Assembly: GCA_024734555.1 (NCBI GenBank)
Contig: JANPWX010000168.1
Span: 613,258 to 677,257, forward strand
DNA: 64,000 nt
Reading direction: 5' to 3'
From: Trochalopteron elliotii
Lineage: Eukaryota; Chordata; Aves; Passeriformes; Leiothrichidae
Shown here: piece by piece, positions 25,772 to 38,400 of the stretch
Numbering within the stretch: the stretch's first letter is position 1
Layout of the letters: the number at the start of each line of letters is the position of its first letter
Notes under the pieces: model-generated
Seen by the model: only the letters and a program-made list of their open reading frames with translations
What the model was told of the DNA's origin: nothing
Database searches by the model: none
Translations under genes and position numbers: made by a program

Positions 25772-28700
25772 GTTGCAACTGTCTTTTTTAAAGGACATAA
25801 TTGCTTTTAGTTTCTGGTACTCTCCTCTTTGGGTCAAAATGGCTGATTCTTATTGGAACTGCCTATACGTTTGTACTATAGGTAGAAGAAGTTGAAGGCA
25901 AGCTGTGAGATGATGTTTGTTGCATATCTTCATGAAAAGGCCTTATAATTATGTCCTCACAGTGCTGATTTCAAAGAAGTTCTTTTCAAATCTATTTAAT
26001 ACCTTTAAAACTTCTAAGTTTGTGCAAGCATAAAAATATATTTTTTAATATACAAGAAGAACACAAAATGCCACATTACCTCTCTTTTTGAGGAAAAAAG
26101 GATTCTTTCCTTAAGATAAGTGGATTTTATCATTAAGAGCTAGGAACTGATAAACGGGGATGAAAATGGCTGGGACTGAGCAAGAAAGATATGTTTTCTA
26201 ATAATTTATTCAATGATTAGTGCCAAAATTCCCCAAAACATATTCAAGCAACTGTCGAACTAGCTGAATACCTAAGACTTCAGTAAAAAGACCCCAAATC
26301 ACTAAACAATTCTTTGATTAAAAATGTCAGGATGAATTTTAAAATGTTTCTAGCAAATGACATTAGTTCAGCTGAATTTTAAAGTAAGACAATCAAAGCT
26401 TTTTCCATATCTTCTGAGAAGAATAACTGGCTAATTCTGTAAATGGTTGTACAGTCTTGGTTGTATTCCTTTGAGTTCAAACTGCATATTAAATTATGAA
26501 TATTGTGATTCCTCTTGTAGTAGAGACTTGATATACTGTTAAAAAAGCTAAATAATTCATTAAATTAAAAACATGAAGCAAAAGCTCTAAGGCTGTGGAC
26601 AAATACCAATTGTTTTACATTAATAACAATATTTATGTGTTTGTCACTAGACATAAGTAAAAATAAATATGAATTCCTAAGATCTACTGAGCTGTTTTGC
26701 TTACAGATACAGCAAAGTTGGTACAGACACATTGTTGAGAATGGATATAATTTCTTTATTTGTTAATGACAAATAAATAGCAACCTGCCTATTTTAAAAA
26801 CTTGCATAATGAGAAGAACTACTCTCACCGATGTTCTGAGATTATTAACTCAGCTTCTTATGTGGCTCTCTTGAGGCTGAGGAGAGACTGACGGAAGCAG
26901 AGTAAAATGCTTCTGCTCATTTTTCAAATAAAGTAGAAATGAGTAAGAGGATAGAGGGACTAGATAGCTTTAAGGTAAACCGTGGAAAAGCCCTGATTCT
27001 TTACTTCTTGCAGTCCACTCTGGCCTCCAAGGCCCTAAAGGTCCTGCAGGTTGACCTGGAGACCATTTTTCATTCCTTCTCCTTGCCTCAATTTTTTTTT
27101 GTTTTGTTTTGTTCAAAAATATTTTGAACAAAACTTTAGGGCTGTTTCCTTCTCTTTATTTTCTGCTACGAGTTATTCCTCATAAAAAGGTGATAGAATG
27201 CAGAATGTTTCTCTTTCTGTAAGTGAGATAGTTCAAGATATGTCTTAGTTCAAGGGTCTAACTTATTTCTATCAGCCAAAAAAAAAGCCAAGCCAAAGGA
27301 ACTGATGACAAATATGTGAAAAATCAAACATATTTGATGATAAGGACATAATGCCAGAAACCTTTCATTGACTTGGTTCATCCTTATTCATGAACCGAGA
27401 TGAGTCACAATCAGGCACTGGTTTGAACTTAGTTCAGCTTTTTTGTTTTGTTGCCCACCTCTATTTCTGTAGTACAGAATAATGATTTTCTAGCAGAAGA
27501 ATTAATTCAGTTTTTGTCTAGTAGTCTGTTTTTGAGTTTTTGATTTTTTAAATTTCCTCAGTTGGGTTTGTTTTTCTAAGGATGCATTTTCTCAGCAGAG
27601 AAAATGTCAGATTCAATAGTTGCAGTTTCTCGAAGCAGCTGAAAACAGAGGAAAGTAAAAGGAAAGGAAAATCAGTGACCAATTTTGATGGGAAGGGCTG
27701 GTAGCAACACTCATGTTGCCTATTCATGTAAAAGCATGGTTGAGAAATATCTCAGTGTTGAGTGAAGTGCTGCAAATTAAGCAGCTGATTTATACTTTGA
27801 AAAAAATAACTCTATACTGGAAACACTTGCAAGACCACTCATCTGTTATTGGCCTCACTCAATAAGAGAGTATTGCTCTCTCCAGAATGGCTCATTCTGC
27901 CCAACAAGGCCTGATTCAGTTTGTCCAAGTCAGTGTTAGTATATATATTTTCATAGTTAGGCTATGACAGATCTGGTGTTGGAAAGAAAAGACAACCCCA
28001 GAAGCCATCCATCTATCAATGTGAGCCAAACCTATATTTTCTACATAGGCCCCACATGAAATGATACATTAGTATTAGCACTTCTGAATGCCTTGATGAA
28101 AATTAGCTTGTACAATGAAAGTCAGTTTTCCTTCCCTGGCTTAACAGATGATGTTAATAGGAAATCTGTTTTCTGAATTAAAGACTTGGTGCGATGGAGG
28201 CCAGAAGCTGAAAGGCCAAGTGTTGGATGGTACTGCTTTATCTAGGACAGCTGAATGGCTTTGAAAATCTGATCTTCAGAGCTGAAGGAATGCCAAAAGC
28301 TGGAGGTCTTTGCTGTGTTGCCCATTACTAAATGTAGGGATTGCAGAATCACACTCTCTCTTGAGCTTGCTCGGTATAAAAACATCTGCACCCTTTCTTC
28401 CTCTCTAAAGGGACATTGGCATGTTGCTCAGCTCCAGCAGAAGCATAAGTCTTGCTCTAACTCCCTTTTTCATCACCATTTTAGCTGACCTGGAGTCAGT
28501 CACACCTGGGTAGAGTGGAGAAAATCAAGGCTGGGATTCAATTTGAATCTTCAATATAAATGCGTTTTTAAGAAACAATCAAATTACTCCTGTCTGCTTC
28601 AGGTACATTTACCTATATTTTTTCCTTGCTGTGTAAGAGAAATTGCAAAAGAAGAAAAATAGTGTCAGATGAAGGGATGTTACCCTTTTTAGATTCCAGC

Positions 28701-30600
28701 ATAACTGGTTTTCAATTATGTTCTCCTAAAATAGTTGGACTATTGGTAATTAACACTATTACAAGTGTAATTTCAAACCATTTAGCACAATTTGTGGGGG
28801 CTATGTTTTATGATGGCTCACTTCCATTCTACTACAGGAAACTCTGGAACTGTTTATTTTCTTTCTCTATTCATCATGGTCCATGCTTATACATCTATCA
28901 GAAAAAAACCCAAACCCTGTACTTACTTAGGAACATGAAGATAGAGAACTGATGGGGCTTTTTAAAGGGAAAATATGTAAACTGTTTCATTTCATAAAGG
29001 ACAGTTAGCTGGAAACAAGATTTGCAGAAAAGAAAGGAGAAAAAAGAGCTGTAGCACTGCAAGCAAATGATGTATTTTTAAATAAAGTTCGAATCATAAA
29101 ACAAAAAAGGTGAGGAGATTTTGCTTTCTAAGACAGGAAAACAACCTGATCTTTTGAAAAGATTGTATTGCTCAGGCCCTTTGATGCTTTGTTGATAAAA
29201 TCAAAAGCTGTTTAGAGCAAATTAGAGTTATCTTGATTTTGAAGCAATTGAAAAGAGAACAGTTTTCAGCAGTGATAAAACAGACTTTCACTCTCCCAAC
29301 TACGGCCTTAGTTGTTTGAACTACAGTCTTCTTTTCTTTGCTGTTTCTTCTGACCCAGTGTTATTGCTTCATCTTGTCTTTTTGCTTTACAGCTGAACAG
29401 AAAACTTTGCTGAATGGAACAGGGTTTGTTTGGGACCACAGCTTTGTATTCCTGAAGGGATTTTTAAGCAATCTTTATGAGGGCTGCTATATTTTTAGAA
29501 GTCCTCTCACTTGCCTATTAAACAAAGGGCTGAACAATAGTAATTACTGCACAAATGCCGAGGTCCAAAAGTGGTACCATTCACTTCAATGAAGAGCTGC
29601 TGTGAAAGCAGATTTGAAAAATAACCCATGGTGACAAGGGCTGGGGAAGAAGGGAGAGAAACTGCAGTTCAAAGGGCTTTTTCTGAGGGAGCATAATTCA
29701 TTCATGTGTGTACAAGATTCTTTTCCCTGTTGTTTGCATTTTCACTACAATAAAATAGGCCCATGGAAGTGCCTTGTGGGCAGAAAGCGAGTTCTTTAAT
29801 GGAAAGGTTTATATGACTGAAATAAAGAAAGGCTGTGAAACAGGGTATTGCTGGGAGGTTGGAAATGAGCTGGATCAGCTAAGAGGGGATCAGCTACACA
29901 AGGAGTTGAAGGAAGAATATCAGCTGTGGGATCAGATGTAGAGAGTAGCAGGGGCCAACAAGAGATGTATCAGGAGAGATGTCAAGGAGTGTCAGTGAAG
30001 ACACTTTCGAAGTGTCTTTTCTGGACTGGAAATTTCAGGGCTATGCTCTATCAATGTCCCTATGCCAGTGCAATGACAGTAAGGGACCACCGAGGTATTC
30101 AGATGTGTACTAATATAACCTCTATTTTTTTGCAAAACAAGTATTGCATTGGTGGTGGTGAGCCCTTATAGTGGCATATTTTGGTTATTTGCAAGCACTA
30201 GTTGTACACTGCAATGGAAAAGCTGTATTTATTTCTCAGTTTATGTTTCTACTCGTTCAAGACTGCTTCAAACTGTGGGCTGTTGATTTTACCAAGCTTT
30301 TCTCTTTTTTAGAAACAAAAATTTTCTTGAAAGGTTTCACTCTTGGTTTTGAAAAAAATCTTTTCCCTTTAATTTATGGAGCTCACTGTCCTTTTCTTTT
30401 AGGTTATAGAAGGAATTAGTAAAGGAAGGAATGAAAGAGCAAAAGGAATATGTTCCCTTTTGTACCTCAAAAATCTTAGGAATATAGAAGACAGGACATT
30501 TGATACTGTTTTTACTCATTCTAGCATTTCACAATTTTTTCTTTCATACTCCATATCTAAACCAAACTTTTGTGGACATTCTAATATTGCCTCAAGACAG
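25772..30600. other. AT-rich non-coding stretch, no gene recognised
   Basis: No gene, RNA or interspersed repeat is recognised. Frames such as 28626-28952 plus and 29338-29592 plus are short and without motifs. Near 29870-29900 'ggatcagcta' is repeated 15 bp apart. Confidence 0.5.
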
Positions 30601-30621
30601 GGCCACTTGGTTCACTAGACC

Positions 30622-30640
30622 ATGTCATCATTGATGACAT
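30622..30640. repeat. 19-bp interrupted palindrome, ATGTCATCA / TGATGACAT
   Basis: Two perfect 9-bp arms are separated by a single T, and a further 'catgacat' lies just downstream. The arms hold TGATGACA-like homeodomain/TALE-type text. Function is unsupported beyond the symmetry. Confidence 0.8.
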
Positions 30641-30734
30641 TCATGACATTGGGAAAAGAGTCAGTGGCTTTGTTCACATTTCTTTTTAAGCAGGATAACT
30701 TTGTGGTTCTGCATTATCCATGTTTGAGCAGTGA

Positions 30735-30776
30735 AATAAAACCCATCAGAAATTAAAAAAAAAAAAAAAAAAAAAA
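30735..30776 (+). other. AATAAA plus genomic poly(A)22: candidate 3' end of a retroposed transcript
   Basis: AATAAA at 30735-30740 is followed 14 bp later by an uninterrupted run of 22 A (30755-30776) and then 'gaaaaagg'. This is the spacing of a cleavage and polyadenylation site with the tail copied into DNA. If so, the sequence upstream on the plus strand would be the 3' untranslated region of a retrocopy. I do not recognise a parent gene in the open frames upstream, nor a clear target-site duplication. A chance A-run expansion next to a common hexamer is the alternative. Confidence 0.4.
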
Positions 30777-33700
30777 GAAAAAGGTGCTAAATGGGAGCTC
30801 TATTTATAACCGGATTTCTGCCATTCGGGTTGAAGCCTCCATTCTCCTCCCTGGTGAGGTGTGGGTGTGCTAACCCAGCAGCTGAACCAGGTGAATGAGA
30901 CTCTGATATTACAGGCACTTGGAAGAGATTTCCAGATTTCTAATGCACAAAAATAAAGCTGATGAGACTATCATGACATAAACACTTAATTTCATTCTTA
31001 ATATAAGCAGGAAATGAGACTAAATTTCAGATGTATTTCTTGAACTACTGTGGTTTTCTAAGTGCCCTTGAAATGTGTTGCATGTAAACAAACATATCCT
31101 CTGGGTTGGATAACCAGGCTAACACATGCATTCTTGATCTTTCCAAAGAGTTTCTTGCCAATATAAAATTAAATTTAAAGCCTAGGAAAAGCTTAAGAAC
31201 ATATAATTTCAACAGATCTGCCTTTTTTTTTTCCTTTTTCCCTTTTTTACAAAAATGGGAAATGATGTCTGAATTGTTTATGGCTTTAAACTTGCTTGGA
31301 AAAACCCCACAACTTTAATTGAGGTCAGTTTATTCTAACTCTAGTATGTGCCTGCTCATCTTTAGCACACGAACTCTTATCAGAGCCCGTACTAAGCAGA
31401 CAGCACCATGCCAGAAACTCAGTTACAGAGAGCATTTTTATTTCAAGTATTTCATGAATGTAGATGTTTTCAACATTAGCTGGCAAAATCACTTTACACA
31501 AAATGTGCAACAATGCTACTACCTTTTCTAAACAAACAAACAAAAAAAAGTTGTTCTGTTTGCCTGTTAAGTATGCTTTAGCAGTTTCTTAGAAATGTCA
31601 TTCATTAAATGTCAAACTAATTAGTTGTAATATCAACCCTGAAAAGCAAACCTTTGTGGGTGCACTTTCAGAGGCCTTATTCTTCTCTATTCACAGTCTC
31701 TCTGGTACATTTCTAGTGAACAAAATGCATGATTTTCCAGTGATAGGAACCTATTTGCTAAATACATGTCTTTGTTTAAAAGATAGATGGGTGTTTCAAA
31801 ATACTTTAATGAAAGATACTGAAGAATCTATTTTTCATTTTAAATAACCAGGTTTTAAAATGTGTCTGTGATATACAACAAATGAATTCTAGAAAATACT
31901 CCGTGTCTGGCAGTGACCAGTTCCATTTCTGTGGGTTAGCAGGGATTGGTCTTGTTGTTGCTGTTGAACCTGACACCAAAAGTACAATTACTGCTGATTC
32001 AATAGCTATTTCTATACCATGAATCATTGCACCTTACACTGGCTCCTTGGCACTGGAAATGTGCTACCAGCAGTAGCTGCACTATTAGGAAGAGTAACAG
32101 ACCTCCTTTTGCCGCAAAAAAAGGACTGAGTAAAGAAAACAAATTCCAGTGTTCCAAATCCTTTGTCTGCAGCAACACGTAAATCAATAAAAATGAAGTG
32201 AAAGCACAAATTTCACAAACCAATAGAAATAAAAGAAATGGTCTAAGAATTTCTAGCTATTTAGATTAAAAAAAACAGAGTTGTTGCTTTTGAAAACTCT
32301 TAAGCCCTGAGGTAGCTCAAGTATATATCTGCCAGAGAAAATGAAGATGAGCACTGTCATGGAGTTTGAGTTAAATCTAGTTTATATAGGCAACCTAAAG
32401 TAAAATTGCAGCAGTCCAGAGGAGCTAGGATAGGGTGAAAACTGGATCCCAAGTGACAAAGAGTGAAGCTGATAAAAGAGTTTGGGAACAGAAACAGTAA
32501 TTTTTGAATAGGTAGCTGCTGTACCTACATGTGAGTATAGGCAGTGCCTGCCTCAGAAAGTTTGCATTCTGCACATCAAAAATGGTGAGTAAAACTAATG
32601 TGTTCACAAAATGGATCAAAACCTGAAAATAAAAACTCAGACTTGAAGTAATAATTTGGCATGTCAAAACACAGTCCAAGCATTGGGTATTTTAGGAAAA
32701 CCCATGAGGTTTCAATTGTATTTATTCATGTGGGAGTTAGAGTTAGAGTCAAAATTCCATTAGAGAAACACCTAAGTTTTTGCATACTTTAGAAGTTCCC
32801 ACCAAACAAAACAAAAATATCCTAATTCTGTTAAGACTTCAGTTACTGGGGACATTCAGAAAATACTTATTTATTGTTATGCAGCTTTATTTAAAATAAA
32901 TGTAATGAGAGTTGCAATCAAGACATGGAGTTCATTCTCCTATTTTGATGCTTGGATGAAATACAATCTTATTTAAAATATCCTGGCACATAAAACACAC
33001 CAAAGTGGATGCAAACTTCAACCTTGTTCTATGACTGCTTTATATTTCTAGATCCTGGTACTATTTTTCTTGTTCACTGTTTTAAAGCATCCATAGACTG
33101 ACTCTATAGATAAAATTCAAATGCTTTGAATTAATTATCCAACACAAAGTTAGTAAACATACAAATAAACTATGAACCAATAATTCTATATTCTAGCTAT
33201 TAATTGCTTGTGAATACTATAGATTAAAATGAATGTCCTATTTTAAAAAAGCCATTAGCTAGCTGTGAATCTTCATCAGCTTCTTTCTCTTCTCTCAATG
33301 CACTCATTTTTGGAGTTCAATGATAACTGGTAAAGAGACTTTTGTGACAAGCTTGGTTTAAACTCTGGCTTTTCTCACTGATTTGTCAGATAACATAGAT
33401 GTATCTTTTGTGGGATTCCTGCAACAGCCTTTGCCTGTAAAAAATTTAAAAGCACACCTGGCTGACCCTGCAGAAATCTTCTTTATGTGAAAGAGCTAGA
33501 TGAAAAAGCCTGACATAAAAATGGAACACAATGGCAGTTCAGAAGTGAAGTTAATTTGGAACTGATAAAGTCCAATAAGAGTCAGAAAATTTGGAAATGT
33601 ATAAAAAAATATTAATTTTCCTATTTTTAAAATTTGATCCTGATTCCCTGGCACCTGGAATTTCAAAGGTTTATAAACATATTTCTTTTCCACACCAATC

Positions 33701-34734
33701 TATTTTTGATATTGCTGATATTTATTTAGTTCTCTGGCTCCAAGGTAAGTAGTGTTGTGAATAGTGGAAAAGCTTGTTGCCACGCTGTGGGAATATGCAA
33801 TTGGAGCAGAGAACCCTGTATATTGGTAGCTCTGAATGTCTCTGCATTAAGATATTTACTTGTGATCAGTAGACTGCTCTTTTGTGTTTCGTACCTAAGT
33901 GTCTCAGATATTTTTCAAATATAATTTCTCATCTTGGAGGAGGGATTAATGCCAATACAGGCAATAGCCAACATTCTGAAGTACTCCTGAAATGTTCAAG
34001 GTTTTTAGAAGTGACTCAAATAACTGAATTTTTCAGTGGATTCCCTGAGTTAGGCATTCACAGACAGAGTTAGAAGTTGTACAATCCTCCCCACTAAACA
34101 GAAATGTGCTTAACCAAAGAGATAAATAAGTGCAATAGAAAGGAATATCTTTAAATCCCATTCTTTCTCACATGTAGAGGCTTAAGACTGTTTATCTCCA
34201 TGATTCCTAATGGTATGGTGTGACTGCCATATGGAATATAAAGCCAAATTTTCTGTGGTCTGCGTTGTTTGTTTGTTTGTTTGTTCCAAAATATTTTAGG
34301 AAGTCATTCAGTCCTAAGTAACTTAGTAGTTAGGGAACTCATCTCTCCTGGTAGCAGCCATAAGACTCCCATCAGTTCCCTGTGGGAATTACAATTATGT
34401 CACATCAGAGAAAATGTTGAATCTAGCAGCCAATGAAGCAAAATCTTACATTAGCAGAGGCTGCAGAAGGCATCTGACAGTAGAAAAATTGATAAGCATG
34501 ACCTGGGCCTTAAGAATTTTATCACAGAATTCTTTACATGCTCATTTTTCCCTAGTGTTTTTCATCTTTTAACATTAGTGAATATTTGACAGAATTTTTG
34601 TTGGGCTTGGGTAGAAGGCTGAGCTCTCATATGCTATTAAATGTAAGGGTTATAAGCAGAAAAGAGAAAGTATAATATAGTAAATGCAGCTATTAATGAA
34701 GCTTCTTCATAAATAACCAATGCAGCCTCATCAG
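30777..34734. other. AT-rich non-coding stretch, no gene recognised
   Basis: No recognisable gene or transposon. A (GTTT)n microsatellite lies at 34267-34285. Sequence near 33240-33490 is complex and could be conserved non-coding DNA, which is not testable here. Confidence 0.5.
34267..34285. repeat. (GTTT)n microsatellite
   Basis: Almost five uninterrupted GTTT units. Confidence 0.9.
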
Positions 34735-34805
34735 AAATATTGTGCAGTCCTGGTCACAGCATTCCAAAAGCACATGGCAGCAGCAGGGTGGGCTGTTTAC
34801 AGTCC
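34735..34805 (+). mobile_element. Possible old CR1/L2-type LINE remnant
   Basis: 'atattgtgcagtcctggtcacagcattccaaaa' (given here as positions 34738-34771) resembles the ORF2 stretch of CR1/L2 elements that encodes a 'YCVQFW'-like segment. Only about 70 bp can be matched by eye and it is heavily diverged, so this is a weak call. Confidence 0.3.
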
Positions 34806-34901
34806 AAGGCCTTGACAAAATTTACCTGGATAAAGCTTCAAAAAAAAGAGTACCGATTAGACTACTGAAAAATGACATTTAAACAGGTACCTATGGCTCA
34901 G

Positions 34902-34975
34902 TGTCATGGTTTATCCCCAGCCAGCAGCTCACTCACTCCTCTTGCTGGGATGGGTGAGATAATCAGAAGAGTTCA
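34902..34975 (+). mobile_element. LTR 5'-end fragment of an endogenous retrovirus
   Basis: The start 'tgtcatggtttatccccag' followed by 'ccagcagctcactcactcc', a 'gctgggatgggtgaga' and 'aatcagaagag' resembles the 5' end of a common avian LTR family as I remember it. The similarity fades after about 75 bp, so the rest is deleted or diverged. No matching 3' end or target duplication is visible. Confidence 0.5.
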
Positions 34976-37952
34976 AATAAAGAATGTGAAGTAATTTGGT
35001 TAAATGACATATTTTCACACCTTTATAGCAGTTTTAGCAAATATTTTGTGAACAGAGCAGAGATTGCAAATTCTCAAATTCATATATCTAAAATGAGGTA
35101 AATTTCAGAAGACAATAGAAAAATTTAGCAAAGCTTTATGCATTCTCTACACAAGGTTTAGAAACTGTATTATTTTGAGATAAGATTAAGTGTTAAGAGC
35201 AATTTAAAGTAGCAAGCAGCTGGTGCAGGTAATTTACCTACTAAAAGTTTTCTGTTTGATCTTAGAGCTATATAAATACTATTGTTTAATAAAATAGCTG
35301 TAAACATATTTTAGCCTGTTTGAAAAGTCTTGTGAAGACTGATGGGTTTGCAAGAAAAAAATAGGAATTTTATTTTCAATTTAATTTTTTTTTTTTTGTT
35401 CTCAAAAAGCAAATGTCTAACTTTGTCTAGCTTTGACAGAGTGGAAGTCCTGGGGAGCCTAAAATAAATCAGGTTACCTCTTCTCTAGAAAGACACCTGA
35501 TAATTAAGTCTAAGCTAAAACTCCATTTTTTTATTGCATTGAAGTGTGTTATGTCTAATTTGGCATCCAAATGCCTGACCTTAATCCTTCATTAAATAAA
35601 GAGTTTCTTGATTTTTAATTTTGCTTGATGTTAAGGATGAGATAAGAATGCAATGCTACTTCCATGTAAGGAGCAAAGTGTCATGAGCAGACATAGCTCA
35701 GCCCTAGGGTAGTGTTTACTGTGGGGACTAGAAGAGAAAACCAGAAATTCAAACCCTCCCAAGAAGCCAAGCATGCAAGGGGGCATTCTGTAGGGTGTTG
35801 GAAAAGTGAGGTTGAAATCTCTTTGCTTATCCATTCAAGGCATTTTAATCCATATCTGTTTCTGGAGCCACAAGTGGTGACCTACGCCACCATGTAGAAT
35901 TTCTTGATATTGTTCTGCAGCAAATCAAAACTGAATTCCAAAGTCTTGAAATTGCATGTGAAATTATAAGCGAGTCTGTAAAAGACACATTTTCCAGAGT
36001 GGTGAGAGTGTTCTTTATTTGTGTAATTAAATACCTGCTCGAATGAGGATTTGTTGATGGGCCTGTGTTGCCAAAGCAGTTACATTGTTTTCACAACTGA
36101 ACCCAGGGCACATTCTTTTAATTATTTTCAACTCCAACTCAGCTATTTACAATACCCATGTTCCTGGTAGGTAAGTTACCATGCAAAGTTTTGTGCTTGC
36201 ATCATGGCATTTTTATGTCATTAAACCCAGCTACAAAGTCTGAACCACTAAGAAGAAAAAGTAACCTGGATTAAAATGCAGACAAGAAGTGAGGAGAAAG
36301 GAGTAACAAAGCATGTCGTGCACAAAGACATCTTTGTTACTGAATGAATGTTTCATGTGAATGAAAATCACCTTGCAGAGTATTTCCATGTCTGATTGCA
36401 TTTTATTTAATGAGAAAAGGCAACAGAGATAATGTAGCTTGTGAATCTGGATAAAACAGCAAGTGTGCTCAGAAGACGCCTGTAGCTTTGCTTGCATCTG
36501 CACACAAGGGGTATTCTTGTTTCAGAATGACTTTCATATATTTCCTGTAAAATTAGCAGAAACAAAAACGTGAGAATGGTTCATTGCACTTTAAAATATG
36601 CTTCACAAAATCTTTCCCCAAAAGACACACGAGGAGGAATACGTTGTAGATGAAGTGTTCCACAGCCAGAATGCCATTATTTTGAATTATTGATTTATTT
36701 TCCTTGAGATGAGATAGAATATATCTGTGGTGTTTTAAGAAATGAGAGAGCATTGTTTGCTTGTGATTTGCACTTTAGTAGGATTTTTACTTGACCTAAA
36801 ACAGGAGATCATTATTTAAATGAAAAGCCCTTCCAAAGCTATCTGTGAATTTCTGAATTATGATTCAAGGCTGATAAAGAGTTCTGTTGTTTATCATGCA
36901 AAGTGCTTGCATAGTTCAAATTCACCAGTTTAGACAGGATACCACAATAAACTGAACAAAATATGAAACATCTTTTCCCCTCTATCATCTCTGACTCACA
37001 ATAGAATGATCAACTTCTATTCTTCCCATTGATGAATGATGACAGTTTCAGTATTCCAGCATGGAATTGCAGGTGACATTTTTTCTGTGTTACCTTGTAG
37101 GCTTGGGAGAAACACTTCGTAGATGGTCCAGACCATGCTCTTTAATGCACTTTATGCTCATTCTTAAGGTTAATATTTAGCACACTCTGATCTAAAGTAA
37201 CAAGCATTGAGCTCCTGGTGTGACAGCTTTGTATCATGCCATTTGAATCCACTTCATAGTTTCCTTGTATTATTTTATCTGTCTGTCTTCTGTGATTCTG
37301 TTGTCTCTTGATCTTTGCTGAAATTGTGAATTTTCTTGGATGGTACTTGTTTTATACTTTATACTAGGCATTCAGGCCATGCCCAGCATTATGGGACTCT
37401 GGGACCAATACTAAGGTCCTCAGTTTCTGTGGTAAGGTGCCACTAACCAGAATAGATGAGTGGAAATTTTTCCAGGGTTGAAAACTAGTCATCTCTTCCA
37501 GTTTTTTATATAGGACTCAGTCCATTTCTGGGCTGTGGTGATTTCTGGTTGGTAGCTTTTTTTTCATTTTTATTTTGTTTTGTTTTTTGTTTTGTTTTGT
37601 TTTGTTTTTAATAACCTTTGGGAAAGAAGTCTTAATAGTCTTCTGAGTAATCAGATCCCTGCATTTCAGCTTCTCCCCGGTTTCAGAAATGTTTTGAATA
37701 TTACTCTCCAAAATGGTTGTAAATTTTTAAATTCCACTTTGAGTAATTTTCTATTCTTTCTGTAGATTAATGTAATTATTATATCCATATATAACTTGTA
37801 TGAGTAGGAAAATTTAAGGTAGTCTTGGGCCCTGTACAAAAGAGAAAGCAAACTAGCAGAGGTAGAATAGAAAAAATTAGCTTGTTATCCCTGGTTCTGG
37901 AGTAGTTTTCCATGCAGACACCATACTTAAATGAAACTTACTTTTATTCCAG
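34976..37952. other. AT-rich non-coding stretch, no gene recognised
   Basis: No gene recognised. Poly(T)13 lies at 35385-35397, and a (TTTTG)n tract at 37573-37609. Sequence near 36780-36960 is of ordinary complexity and could be conserved non-coding DNA. Confidence 0.5.
37573..37609. repeat. (TTTTG)n simple repeat
   Basis: Repeated TTTTG units with one longer T run, interpretable as a pentanucleotide microsatellite. Confidence 0.9.
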
Positions 37953-38015
37953 AATAATTATTCTGCTCACAAAGCAGCACCGGCTCGGAGACAAAGCTGA
38001 GACTTCTAACACTTG
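37953..38015 (+). other. Candidate 63-bp exon with acceptor and donor sites
   Basis: A pyrimidine-rich 'cttacttttattccag' ends at 37952. A good donor, 'cttg|gtaagttt', starts at 38016. Between them the second frame stays open, reading IIILLTKQHRLGDKAETSNT; the other two frames contain a stop. The interval contains two CpGs and is richer in GC than its flanks. This is the arrangement of a small internal exon, coding or part of a long non-coding RNA. Splice-like pairs at this spacing also arise by chance, and the protein reading is not recognised. It may also overlap a minus-strand LTR piece, which would make the donor incidental. Confidence 0.2.
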
Positions 38016-38021
38016 GTAAGT

Positions 38022-38400
38022 TTATCTCTGAATTCCTGCTGTGCAGATGGCACAGTGGGCTGGCGAGCAGCAGGACTGGGAAACAGCAGAGGAGTTGGCA
38101 GGTTGGCGAGGAAGATAACAGGTGGCTTGTGAAGTGGAAGCAAGGTCTTTATTGTAGGCCACCCTTGTCTCCAGCATAATTAAGTTGGGAATTTGAAGGG
38201 GGGAGGTAGCCTCACATGAAAGCATATCCAACCCATTGGACCACGTACCGGAGACTTGAAAGATGGTTTGGGAAGTAAAGGGAAGGAATTGTGACTTTTG
38301 GATGGCCGTGGGTAAAAATTGGAAATCTAGAGGGAGGAATGGCTGTTCGAAGAGTCACTACACACCGGGGTGCTGGTGGGCCAGCACAAATAGAGGACTG
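38022..38400 (-). mobile_element. Possible minus-strand LTR fragment
   Basis: On the minus strand, 'ggcctacaataaagacc' (near 38145-38161) supplies an AATAAA signal. It is followed by a GC-richer, pyrimidine-rich region of about 130 bp and preceded by roughly 240 bp of unique-looking sequence. This composition recalls the R-U5 part of an LTR. I cannot find matching TG...CA ends with a duplication, so the boundaries are approximate and the identity tentative. Confidence 0.25.
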